Source: Chlorophyllum brunneum (Eukaryota; Basidiomycota; Agaricomycetes; Agaricales; Agaricaceae). From it: a stretch of DNA of 64,000 nt. The DNA lies in assembly GCA_963576785.1 (NCBI GenBank), contig OY756143.1, forward strand, positions 1,054,001 to 1,118,000. Reading direction: 5' to 3'. The notes beneath the pieces are model-generated. The model worked only from the letters and a program-made list of their open reading frames with translations, searched no databases and was not told the origin of the DNA. Positions 24,753-35,939 of the stretch are shown here, in pieces. The position numbers were made by a program, and so were the translations under genes. Position 1 is the stretch's first letter; each line of letters opens with the position of its first letter.

Positions 24753-25984
24753 ATGGCCAACAACACACTTCCCCCCTCAACTCTTGGTCCAAGTTCAATC
24801 TCCACATTTCGACAGTGGATCCATGGTTTTACGCTTCAGACCCTCGTCTATGGAATCAACGCCATACTCTTCCTGATGTCAATATGGGTCCTCGTCATTC
24901 ACATTCTGAAGGCGTCACATTCCCATCGATTTCATAAACACCATCTTTTCCAGAACTACATCCTGGTGGTCTACACCACCATCATGTTCGCTTTCTCTTC
25001 TATCTACATGGGACACCAGGGGATTATGATAGGAGATGCCTGGGATAAAATTTTCCAGAACGAGAGCGCCGAAATTATGGTTCAGGAGTTGTTCAACACC
25101 CGAGTCCCCTTACAGAGGGCGTGCAGTGCAGCCCTGATTCTGATCAACTGGGGAGCAGTCGGTATCCTTGTAAGTATTCTTAATGGTTCGGGTCCACGCC
25201 GTACTCTGACACTCAGATTTTAGCTATGGCGGTGTGTAATATATTGGAAAGTTCGCTCCATATTTCCCTCGCAGGTCATGGCATTGCCCTATCTGCTTTT
25301 CGCGTGTTGTATTGGTGAGCCTCGACCAGTGTTTTGCAAAGTCGTAATTTCTGAGGACACACCAGCAACGAGTCTGTTGCATGTGGTACAAGAATCAGCA
25401 CCTGCGTCCATGGCCGAAGCCGCGGGGCATAAGAACTGGATGTTAATATCTTGGAGCATATCGACCGCTCTTTACTACTTACTTTCGCTCCTTATTGTCG
25501 TCCGCCTCGTCTACCACAGGCACATAGTGAGGAAGCAGATTGGAGACGGAGTCGAACAATTCGCAAGTTTCCTCACTATCTTTAACGAGTCGGGCGCTGT
25601 GATCCTCATTTTCGCGACGGCATACTTGATTTCCTTGGCGAGGTTTCCCAACCTCATCTACCTCTTTCAACCATTGGTGACGCAACTTCAGGCAAGTGGC
25701 CATCACCATACACACCAGACGCGGTATTGATGTAACCCCAGGTCACGCTTTCTTTGATTATCGTGCAGCGCATAACGGGAGGCAAGGCTTGGTCGGGGAA
25801 GACAATCGACTGCGTTCTTCATCCAGAACCCCAATCGGACACTACCAAGCAGGAAGATGTAACGACAATGGGGTTCAACCCCAACACCGAGCTATCCTCC
25901 ACGCAGAACGACTACGAATCAGAGCACAAGGGGCATCACGACCTTACTATAGAACTACGGCAGGCGATGGGAAACAAAGTATAG
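24753..25984 (+). CDS. Seven-helix membrane protein (copy 1)
   Basis: Four exons: 24753-25169, 25224-25314, 25366-25691 and 25742-25984, giving 358 aa. Seven hydrophobic helices are visible, for example VYGINAILFLMSIWVLVIHIL, ILVVYTTIMFAFSSIYMG, ILINWGAVGILLWRCVIYW and YYLLSLLIVVRLVY. The last helix runs into QRITGGKAW, the R-(I/V)-x-x-GKAW ending shared with copy 2 (YRVAQGKAW). The cytosolic tail is polar and Ser/Thr-rich. This is a large uncharacterised mushroom family with a receptor-like shape; I assign no ligand or function. The third intron (25692-25741) begins GCAAGT, a GC-AG intron, and only that donor keeps the family frame. The GTG at 24714 was not used as start because ATG at 24753 follows it. 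Confidence 0.8.
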
Positions 25985-26433
25985 CAGTCAACCTGTAATT
26001 AAAACAGACAGCGCCACTAAGTGTACTCTAATATTGATTCACTTGCACACTATCAGAGAGGAAGCGTATGGGACCACCACATCATCTCGGCAGAGGCACC
26101 CGTCTTAAGCATCATCAATCGACGTCTCACCACCTACTTCCCCGTAACCATGTCGAACCTGCAGTGACGATTCGCGTGATATCATCAACATTAACCTCCT
26201 GAATGATTCCTCAATCATGATCATCTTCGCGGCTCCTTTGTTATAGCGGAGAAGGTAGGATATTGACCAGAAGTGACCCATTGCGCCACCCCCTTGTATA
26301 CCCATCATTGGCCCCTCGCAGTGAAAGATAATGCCTTCGGGATCAGTTTCAGTCTCTACGTGGCATGTGCTAGCCCTTTTATATCTCGAGTCACCAGGTC
26401 AGCTCGGGCTCGGCCAATTGCAACGCGCATAGC

Positions 26434-26700
26434 GATATCTTCTCGCTCATCTACATAGCATTCATGGTTGCGTGTTCAACAGTCAACATCGTCACAGAGG
26501 CCATCACTGGGGAAGAAAGATACGTCGACTTTCGAAAGCAAGCTGGGGGACCCTCTTGACGCTTCGAACGTACATTTGTCGGGGCCACAACGCTCGGGCT
26601 CGTCTATATTGACTTTTTATCGATTCGCTGGAGTGCAACCGGGCTTATGGTGGGACAACCGACACCCTTTTCACCAGCAGTATAACCATGATAGAATGGC
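26434..26700 (+). pseudogene. Relic of a seven-helix membrane protein
   Basis: One frame reads DIFSLIYIAFMVACSTVNIV then GEERYVDFRKQAGGPS, a TGA stop at 26557-26559, and continues in the same frame RFERTFVGATTLGLVYIDF. This corresponds to helix 2, the EERDFNGG-type loop and helix 3 of the seven-helix gene at 33584-34873. The stop could be a CGA to TGA transition. More stops follow after 26650 and no intact 5' part was found. It lies only 450 bp from copy 1, suggesting an old local duplicate. Confidence 0.4.
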
Positions 26701-29640
26701 TCGCACTTGTGGCGTTTGGTCGTACAGTGCTCTTTCGACGACGACGGCTGTCGTTAAGCGCGTCCCGAGATGACGTCCCATTGTCCATGTCAGTGATGTT
26801 GTCTCTCATGTTGATCGGTAGGTCTGGTTCCCAATGGCGGTGGGATACCTCCGAAAGGCCCTACATTGATATGAACCGGTAGTCACCCGCACATTCTATC
26901 CTTTCCGGACGCTCTCGCCGCCAACTCTTACCAAGAGCACAAAATCAAGAAACTAGACAATTGTTTGGATTGGCATCGCAGTTAGCTTGGACTGGGTGCT
27001 AACTGGAATGATTGCCATATGCTTACTCTGCCACTAATGACATGCGCAGGTTAGTCGGCGGCAAGGTATATAAGCATTGCTGGTATGCTCATTGAATCCT
27101 GGCGCATGTTATCATACTTCCGTGCGCTCTACTTGATTACTTATTCTGTGGAATCTCCGACCATGGTTTGTTCTTCACCCAACTACAGGTGAGCCAGTTG
27201 ATTCAACGTTGTGCGACAGATTGATCAGTTCCGCTCGCAGGTCATCTGTCCATTGTTATTTGCCTATCGAGTTGTCAGTAAATGGTTTGGGACATGGCAC
27301 ACTGTTCCTGTGTTAAACTGGCACTTGCTGAAATCAATCAAGGGGAGTTGTGTCAGATTCGACTCCTCGTCTGGCCTTCCCTGCCGTTGCTTTTTCGCAA
27401 CATCGGCAAAAAAATTTTATGAGTGAAAGACAATTCTGTCCCAACGGGTAAAGATATTGCTCTTGTCTCGCACAAAGTAGGGCTGAGATCAGAGTGTTCC
27501 TAGGAGCGTTTCTGGCCATCTGAAGTCGGGGGGGGAAGAAGGACACTGGCTCCTTAAATGGCATGCCGTTGGACCAAACGAATTAGTTATTCGATATCAC
27601 ATAAAATACGCCGTGTGAAGCGTATCCCTTTACCGTTGGGCGTATGAAGACGTAAGAAACGTGCGCAAGCGACAATGATACAGGAACATTATCATCTTGG
27701 CCGTACCTTTACTTATGATAACAGGTTTAAATGGAGCGTAAGGCGAGGTACAGTCACACAGGTAGGTGATGATCAGTCATTTGTTTTGAAGTCTGTGATC
27801 CCGTCCAGTTCTTTTCCCCCATGTTCTTCCTAGCAGAATTGTGATCAAAGGTCGGTCACCGAATGAGCATTTTTTTAGGCGATCCACGGACTGATGAAGT
27901 CGAGTTTGAATTGATAGTGCATCTGGTGATTCAGACACTGTTTAACCTATCGAGGTCCACTCGTGGATGACGATCACTGGTGTATCTTACTGGCCTTGGG
28001 TCCAAGGTTCAATGTGGCTGGTCTGCCCGTTCTTACATTTTCGTCTCGCCATCTCCAAAAATTTAGATGCAAGACAAATGCTAGGAATTAGATGCACTCG
28101 GGCAGCGACCCGCCCGTGATTCATAGCCTGGAAATGGATGGTCTCCCTGAGACCTTAATCCACCACTCTATCAACCTTTTTGCATGGTCGTTCTCTTCGC
28201 TTTCAAACATATCTCCACCAAGTCTTCATACCTTTTGTCATAAATGTCTACTGGAGCAAGAGAAATTTCAGAAGGCTGGCGGGATTGGATTGAATTCTCG
28301 GCTCAAAATTGAATATTGAACCCTCAGCCTAGGATTCCTCGTATACCGATAATGAAACATATTCAATGTCACCAGCCACGTTCTAGTCCACTGTGGAGAG
28401 TGGAATAGAGCAAGTATAATACGAGGTTATTCCAAGGGATAAGGAAACCATTGCTGTAAAGTTGGGCTGTTTGTATGAGCAACTTGGTTTCCTCCCCTTT
28501 GTTCAATAACTAATTTTAGGATGTGGTGTTGCCTGATTCAATTTTAGATCTAGGCTACGATACTTCGGGCTTCCAGGCGGGTTGCATCCCTGGGTGATGA
28601 TGTTTATTGGGACTATCATTCTTCGTTATCGGAATGGTCGACCGTCCTTCGCTGCTAGGGCTGGCTCATACCGTAATAGAAGTGGACCTCTACAGGCTCA
28701 ATGGGGTGGTGCTCACCGAAGCTGAGGGGCGTTTTCTGTCGTGTCGTTATAGCTTCGCGAATGCTAAAATTGTTAACTGTGGTTCGAAGCGGGGAAGATT
28801 TGCCGCTGTGATACCACAGGCGTTTAGCTGAGACCATTTGATTTTATGATGCGGGGGTCGCGGTGTATAACGTTGATATCCTGGACTTGGCGTTGTGATG
28901 ATAAGTGTTGAATATGTTTGTTCTGGAGACGAGGAATTAAATATATTAATTTTCTTATTTTATGAGTGTCCAGGTGTGTTATTTGTGTCCGGGATAAGAA
29001 GGGGTGACGATTGGTGAAGCTGCAACCCCGTGTTGTGTTCAGGGTATGAGATAAGTATGCAAAGTAACGCTGATTGGAGGAATGGTGTGATAAGTGAGAT
29101 ACTTTTGTCAAATGTATGGACTTGTCCTTAGCGTGTCAATCAAACAACGTTGTGGAAAGCCGGCCCGTGTTCGGATGGAAGTTCTGGATGAAGAGAGAAG
29201 AAGCACGGGTTATGGCCAGCGGCGGGAAGTCGTGATGTTCTAGTTGATTGGAGGGTAGATATACATCTATTGTTAATCAGAGGGCGAGACCAGAAAATGG
29301 CTCGAGCTGTTGATTATGAGGTGTCGATGGTTGTACTGATAACTGGCGTGAATGTATTGGTTTACGTTGCGCGGCTCGGCAGGGCAGTGTTGGAAGGTTC
29401 TTGGCTGAGAGTCGCAGCATCTCGGGCACATGACGCGGAGGAGCATCGACACGGACCAGGGGAGGTGGCGGTGCTGGGACTCATTACGGGTCACGGACAC
29501 CGGGATGGGCAGCGGTGCGGGTGCTGGGACACGAGGCCAGGGCTGGAGAGAGAGGGTGTCGATATATAGGATGGGCGTGACAGGAGTGATGGTTGCGTTG
29601 TAAACCAGAGTAGAGCAGCGGATAGACGCGTAAAGCGAGT
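26701..29640. other. 2.9-kb region, no supported gene
   Basis: Only short unsupported frames. The first few hundred bases may hold more of the decayed seven-helix gene. A GATTCGACTCC string at 27357-27367 resembles a tRNA B box, but no cloverleaf can be folded around it. Confidence 0.4.
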
Positions 29641-29928
29641 TTGGCGTTGTGTATCATATCTCTCAACCACACCACCACCACCGCTCTGGCTCTCCCGCCC
29701 CAGCCACCCAGACCCACCCACTCTCGCAAACTCGCTGCCTTGTTCAAGCGCGGCCCGAAGCCTGTCCGCCCCTCGCCGCCTCCTGCTCAGCGGACGGCTC
29801 TTGCCCAGCAGGCCCTTATAAATACTCCAGACCACATCCATCCCTCCCCCCCAACCACCCCCCACATCCCCCACCTCCCCGCACACTCTCCTGTTCCCCC
29901 ACCCCCTTCCCTCAACAACGACCCACCC
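29641..29928 (+). other. Pyrimidine-rich leader of the RhoGAP gene
   Basis: A strongly C-rich stretch on the plus strand. It stays open in the RhoGAP frame (reading SRKLAALFKRGPKP and proline runs) but contains no in-frame ATG. It may be a 5' UTR or an exon whose ATG lies in an upstream exon I could not find. Confidence 0.4.
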
Positions 29929-31920
29929 ATGCTCTCCGCACATCCACAGAGTCCACATCTCCACCCACCCGCCTCCGCTCCCACAAAGGCGAGCCTCAAG
30001 ACCTGGTGGAATCACTTTACCTTTGTCCAGCGAGCAAAGAAAGAACCCAATTACATTCGCGAATGGGAGAAAGGTACGCCATCTCTCCCTCCGAACACTC
30101 CATCCCATCCCGCCAATCCCTATTCATGGACCTCGCCCTACTCCAGGCCCCACAGTTAGCTGACTCCATGCTCCAGGCTCCTCAGCGGATCACCCCGTCT
30201 TTGGAAAACCACTCGTAGAAGGCCTCAAGTACGCGTCCGTGCCCATATCAACTGCGAATCAGAATGGAGAACTGTACGTTTGGGGCTACGTGCCCGTCGT
30301 TGTAGCAAAGTGGTGCGTTTGGTTTATTCTTTGCTGTGCTCGCTTCAGCCTCACCGTATTTCGTCGTCATAGCGGGCTGCATCTTAAAGAGAATGGTGCG
30401 TCCCACTCCGTGTTCGCTTCACCACGCCTCTGGCTGACGTCGTCCTGCAGCAACAGAGGTCCCAGGTACTTTCCGCGTTAATGGGTCAAACAAGCGTATG
30501 CGTGAGCTGCAAGCATCCTTCGAGGCACCTCCCAAGGTCGGCCTACATTCCTCCTCCATCATACCTTCTATCTAACCCTCACCCTTTGTTCGTCGCCATC
30601 TCACCAGTATGGCAAAAACCTCGACTGGAAACAGGAGACCTATACTACCCACGACGTTGCAAGTGTCTTCCGCCGATATCTCACTCAAATGCCCGTGCGT
30701 ATCTTGCCTTACTGTACCGCGTGCTACCCTCACCCTTGATGACAGGAACCTGTGATACCCCACAGACTGTACCATAAAGTATGTTCTACGCTCTAACCCA
30801 CCAAGGTCTAATGTTCTGATTATCCTTGGATCACTTGATCAGTTTCGGGATGCCTTAGGTGGGTTGGTTGCCCCATACAGCATGACACGAGACCTGATCT
30901 AGTCTATTCTGTCAGCCAATGAACCTCTCAACCCAGAGGGCGTTATTCCGGAATACAAGTCCCTAATCCGTCAGATGCCTCAAGCCAATCAGTACCTTCT
31001 CCTTTACGTGCTGGATTTATTGTCTGTCTTTGCACGAAAGAGTGACAAGAACCTAATGAACGCTCAAAGTACGTTATAACGCTTCTCCGGGCCTTTCCAT
31101 CTTGGCTGATGACTTTTCTTTTAGACCTTGCAGTAATCTTTCGACCAGGCATTTTGTCACACCCATCCCACGAGATGCTACCGCACGAGCATGCATTGAG
31201 CCAACGAGTGCTAGAGTTCTTGATCGCCCATCAGGATTGGTTTATGCTCGAGACACCTGCTCCTAATCCTTCGCTTGTGTCGCCACCGATGCCCAGCAGT
31301 GTGGGACCACTACCTTCTGCATATGATCACGCGCGGTATCCAAACCGTGGAGCATCACCTACTCCGAGGCTTCCTGAAGGCGGAATTGGGCACGCGCATT
31401 TCAGATCAGAGGATGACAGAGGTTGGAGGAGCGCGGGTGTTCCCATGACGGATGAGGAGATTCGAGGAGAACAGGATAGGATCAAGATGATGCGGCGAAG
31501 AACGACCGTTGAACGAGGAGGTCTGTGATCATCCCTCTTCCGTAAATCTGTTTATACTGATTATATGCGCCAGAAGCGGGAATTTATGGAACATTAGAGG
31601 AGGGTGATATGTCAGCAGGTGGAGATAGCCCAACATCGCCTGTCTTCTCGATGGGAGGGGCTGTAGGTGTGACGAGGAGTCGAACGCTGCCTTCGTCAAG
31701 ACGAAGAGGTGATTCAGGAGCTACCGGATCGAACCCAAACGTGAATACAACTGTCGCGCCGGAAAAAGAGAGAGAAAGAGAACGATCGAGGTTGTTGAAG
31801 AAGCAGAAACGAGCGTCGATGGTGACACCATCGTCCCACACAAGCGCGCACTCGCACCCACAGGGTCGTCGGACATCGCAAATCGTGACGTCAGGACATG
31901 CCCAGCAAGGAAGCACGTAG
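29929..31920 (+). CDS. RhoGAP protein, Sac7/Bag7-like
   Basis: Ten exons: 29929-30073, 30177-30312, 30373-30395, 30451-30536, 30608-30694, 30746-30778, 30843-30858, 30916-31068, 31125-31520 and 31574-31920, giving 473 aa from the first in-frame ATG. The RhoGAP domain spans about residues 60-260: FGKPLVEGLKYASVPIS, YVWGYVPVVVAKCG, then GTFRVNGSNKRMREL with the arginine finger at R110. KSDKNLMNAQNLAVIFRPG forms the later GTPase-contact helix. This pattern is closest to yeast Sac7/Bag7, which switch off Rho1 in cell-wall integrity and actin control. The C-terminal half is Ser/Arg-rich with a charged segment (EKERERERSRLLKKQKR). Exon 7 is only 16 nt. The start may be further upstream. Confidence 0.85.
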
Positions 31921-33583
31921 CAACTGTTGGTCTAAATTGGACTCTACGACCGTTCAGCTTATTCTGTTTTCTCTTTTTCGTACCAGAGGAGTGGTGCGTC
32001 GTTGGTCTTTTGGTTTTTCCGTTGGTTTATGTTCTTTTTGCGCATTCACTTTATCGCGGTTCTTTGTTGTTGTATATGGACTTGGACGAACTGTGTTGAC
32101 CAAAGAATCTTCTATAATCCTCTCTGTCGCTCTGTTATTCTACCTTCCACCCATCACTGTCTTTTATCCCCGCCCAATCCAACACTGGTTGAATTTGTCT
32201 AGAAACGTTCACACCCTTTTTCCGTGTATAACAGCTCCCCTATATATACTTTTACTATTTTAGGATTCTGGTTTTTTTCTTTTATTGGTCATGCCACCAC
32301 CCGTTGTTACCGTCCTGCATTACTATGGTCATGTGGGTGGAGATTTTCCCCTCACCGATTTCGTCCTGTTTCTCACCATATGTTTTTTTGTCCTATCACA
32401 GCATATACCCATTATTAGTACTCCAGTTCACCTCACATCCGTCCTATCGTGGCAACCCGCCCTCATCCTGACAAACTCAATGTACCATTTCTTCTCCCTT
32501 GATAGTATTTATTGGTTTTTTTTTGTTTTCTCGCACGACAGCTTTCACGGATGGTTACGACTTTTTTTTTTCTTCCTTACCCATGGACGAAATGGTGGTT
32601 TGTTATTATCACCGCCATAGGATGCATTCGGTAATATATTAGGAATGCTCTTTCCCTCTGTAGATAGCTTAGTGGGAAATCTTCTATGCAAGGATTTTTG
32701 TAGTGGAAATGGATTGTAGGGTTCTATTTATGATTGTTGAAAATTTTGTGTTTCGAGGGTTTAAAAAGGGTTGATCATGGAAAAAAAATTCGGAGAGATA
32801 GATGGTTTCGAAACATCAGAAAATTTTTGAAGAAGTGTGTGTGCGCCTACGCCTTTAGCTCCCCGCACCGCGGACATGGAAGGCCGGGTCGGGAGCGAGG
32901 GTGGTCTACGTCATTGACAAGGTATGTGGCGGTTGTATGAATATACAGGAGAGTTGCCATGAATCAAAAGCTAACTTGATGGCTGTTAAGTATGCACGCT
33001 GTGTAGCCTCTTACTCAAATGAGGAGCGAAACGTAGTCAACCCGCAGTTGTGTATTCTCATGACGGGGGAGTTGACGTTGTGATTAAAATAGTTGATGAT
33101 GTCGGGTTTGTGTAGTGACTCGATAGGGGTATGTATGCATATGTATGCGTCTGATATTGTCCCCGAGGTATTCCAAAAATTCTGTCGAATAGGCATAGTA
33201 GGACTCCGCAGATACGGTGAGTTGTCGCCGTGTATTGGGGCCCACGGTGTTTGGTACGGTATATGGAGGGTTGATAGTTCCGGAGGGAAGGCCAGTTGGG
33301 TTGGCATGCAAATGAAGCCCTGGAGAAAGTGGAGTGGGGCGCTCGGGGAAAAAAGAAGACGTGGAAAAAAAGTATGTCTACTGGAGCGCCGGAGCCCTGG
33401 ATTTCAGCCCTACTTAAGCGGTTGGAATCCCTTTCGTGTCATATCCGGCTCCGCCGAAGGCCAGTTTCGGGGTTGCTGTGTGCCGAGGTGACGAGTTCGT
33501 ACCCGTATCCTGCAGAATTATTGTATGTCCCACTAGCGTTCTTTGTAATACCTCCCCATCTCCTTGACTTGTTCCAGATACTG
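31921..33583. other. 1.7-kb T-rich intergenic region
   Basis: The first 700 bases are strongly T-rich on the plus strand, with several T runs of 7-10. This is probably the 3' UTR and terminator zone of the RhoGAP gene. No coding signal on either strand. Confidence 0.45.
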
Positions 33584-34873
33584 TTAAGCCAGGAAGCCAG
33601 ACTCGAGTTTGAGTCCTGGTGATGAGGTTGACCTAGGAAAGGAATAATAAGGAATGTTGGAAGTAGATTCGGATCGACGGTGCCCCAACTCCATACCCGC
33701 ATCGAGTTCACTACTGTTTCCGCTGTGAATGTGGATGATAGGGAGTTGGGAGGATGAACGTCGGTGGTGGCCTAATCCAAGGGTACCGTGACGACTTTGA
33801 TTTGAGCTGGAAAGTGTGTCGAGTTGAGTTGAGGATGTCCAGGCTTTGCCTTGTGCGACGCGGTATATTATGAGTAAGGGTGCGATTGCCTGAGGTTTAT
33901 TGATGAGTTTTTGTGTTGGGATGGTTGAGTATAGGGTGATTCAGCGCTTACTTGGACTTGGATCAAAGGTTGAATCATCACGTTACAGAACCAATGGCGC
34001 ATAGCGTATGGGACCAAGAAAGAGATCACGAAGATGTCAACAAGGGCGGCAGATTCAACCAACATCGAGATCACTCCAGTGAATTCAGTTCCGTGGCCCG
34101 AACCGAGGGCGCGTAGAGCGCGACGGCGGTGAATGTATAAGCGAACGGCAATCATGGTTGTGAGACTGATGTTGACGAGGAGTGCAACGATGCCGTAGAG
34201 AATCGTGAAATTAAAGGGAAGATTGGTAGTCGCCCATGAAGAGGTTTCGGGTGCTGTGATTTGGACGAGGTGGAGGATTCCGGCGACTAGAGATGTGTCG
34301 TCAGTGTGATTGACCCTGTAGGGAGAGTATACGGCGCACTGAACGAGGCTGATAATAAGCCCCCTGGGAGAAATTTGAAGAACGTAGGCCAGAATCGGTT
34401 ATCTTGGTAGAGGACCATGCAACGCCAGAGCTATTTTAGTCAGTATACGGTGGGGTAAAGTGCTGAGTACAGCCACATACCAGTACACTATCACAGAACC
34501 AGTTTGTGACAACGAGACATGCCATCCATGCGCTAAATTCGATAGGAAGAGCGTGGTCGAAATTCTTCCCTAGATAAGCCGCAGGACCGGGATACCCGGC
34601 AGTCCCCCCATTGAAATCCCTTTCTTCAAGAAAACCAGCTTGTGTGATCCTTACTTGGAACACCATACTCAAGGTGCTCAAAACAAACATGAGGATGACA
34701 TACGCAAATTGGACCCTCCTATGCCGAATAGCTATCCGTTTCGCTCGTAGTATGTTGAGGCATATTACTGCAAAAGTGGCTACGACTCCATAGGAGATAG
34801 CAGCGAGGAAAGCCCCATAGAGGAAGGATTTCTCGTTGATGAACTGCTTTTCCGACATATACGAGGGTGCCAT
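33584..34873 (-). CDS. Seven-helix membrane protein (copy 2)
   Basis: Four exons: 34873-34481, 34430-34340, 34286-33952 and 33889-33584, giving 374 aa. Seven hydrophobic helices are visible, starting SFLYGAFLAAISYGVVATFA and VQFAYVILMFVLSTLSMVF, with LVVTNWFCDSVLLWRC around helix 3 and LYGIVALLVNISLTTMIAVR as helix 5. The last helix ends in IIYRVAQGKAW. A ~90-residue Ser-rich tail ends SGFLA. The family is common and often duplicated in mushrooms; function is unknown. The exon layout matches copy 1 at 24753 (same number of exons, same second-exon length of 91 nt), so both derive from one ancestor. Confidence 0.8.
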
Positions 34874-35939
34874 GATGGGAAGAAGGATCTAAGTCTGGCA
34901 TGGCTTCCCATCAAAAGTGATGTTTATACACATGGTAGCTGGGCGCTACGGGAGGGACTTAGTCAGACAAGAACTTTGGCGAAAAGGAAGTTGTACATAT
35001 GGGCATTATAGATTTCCAGAAGATGGTGTAACTTTTGCATTTGCAGGATCGCCCAAACAGGGTGGTACTGTCAGTTCGCTGACATATACCTATTGAAAGC
35101 TCCAGACGAATAAGAGCCTGGGTTCTGACTGCCTGCACGAGGCTCTTGATGCGGGACAGCTTCTTGATCTAGTTTTAACGACTTGGTGAATAGCCAGCAT
35201 CTGCTTGAGCAGAAATGGATAGTTGATCCGAGGGCTATTTTTGCACCAGGATTGCGTGTGTTTCCCGTTTGGTCCTGCAAAGCCAAGACGTCGGAAAATC
35301 CATAAAACACTCTCGAGGAGTGAGAATGACGCTGTTAAAGTATCGTAAATTGACACCGGTCCAATGGAAGATGGTGTGTCAAAGATGTTCAAAGACCCAG
35401 GAAATGCTCTAAGCCGAGCCAGAGGAAGATTTTCTCATGTTGCTATGCGTGATGGTTCGTTCATTCGTGTTGACTTTCGTGTGAGGTCGTGAGCAGATGT
35501 GAAAATCGAAATTTTGAACGTCTGGGTTTGGATACGGGTACGATGAACCCGCTGGAATCACATGTGGGCCCTAGTGAAGATACCATAAAACTCCCACGGT
35601 CACTCCTGCGATTTCCTTACTGCGTCCTGGGGAGGCTGCAGCTGCAGGAGCTCGCCAGGGTTTGGAAATGACTGGTTGGGTGACCAGTGAAGGGCTAGTG
35701 TGCGTACATCTTGTATAGTCTTTTGATTCTCGACTGACGCCTTTCGGGCGGTCACATATTCAACTTGTGATGCCTTACGTATAAATTGGTTCTCATGACC
35801 CAGCTTTCTATCAAACGCATCTTTGTCTTGGCTCGAGCCTAGTTTTCTACCTCCACTGAGGCCCTTTTGAAAAGTTGTAGCTATCAGGACGCATCAGAAC
35901 TGAACGGCGCTCATAAGCTACTGCTTCCCGGGACTCGCC
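34874..35939. other. Divergent intergenic region, no supported gene
   Basis: About 1.07 kb between the divergent seven-helix gene (-) and GMC copy 2 (+). It contains overlapping frames of up to 100 codons on the minus strand without ATG-plus-splice logic or family resemblance. Confidence 0.45.

Noticed and set aside
27320..27400. tRNA-like B box (GATTCGACTCC)
   Set aside because: No acceptor, D or anticodon stem can be paired around it, unlike the clear tRNA-Gly at 38836.
29491..30108. 205-codon minus-strand frame rich in Gly, Trp and Val
   Set aside because: It is the antisense of the C-rich RhoGAP leader and exon 1; its composition is a by-product of proline codons and it has no domain signal.
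31930..32640. T-rich tract that might mark a retroelement tail
   Set aside because: No reverse transcriptase frame or target-site duplication is visible next to it; position fits a 3' UTR of the RhoGAP gene.
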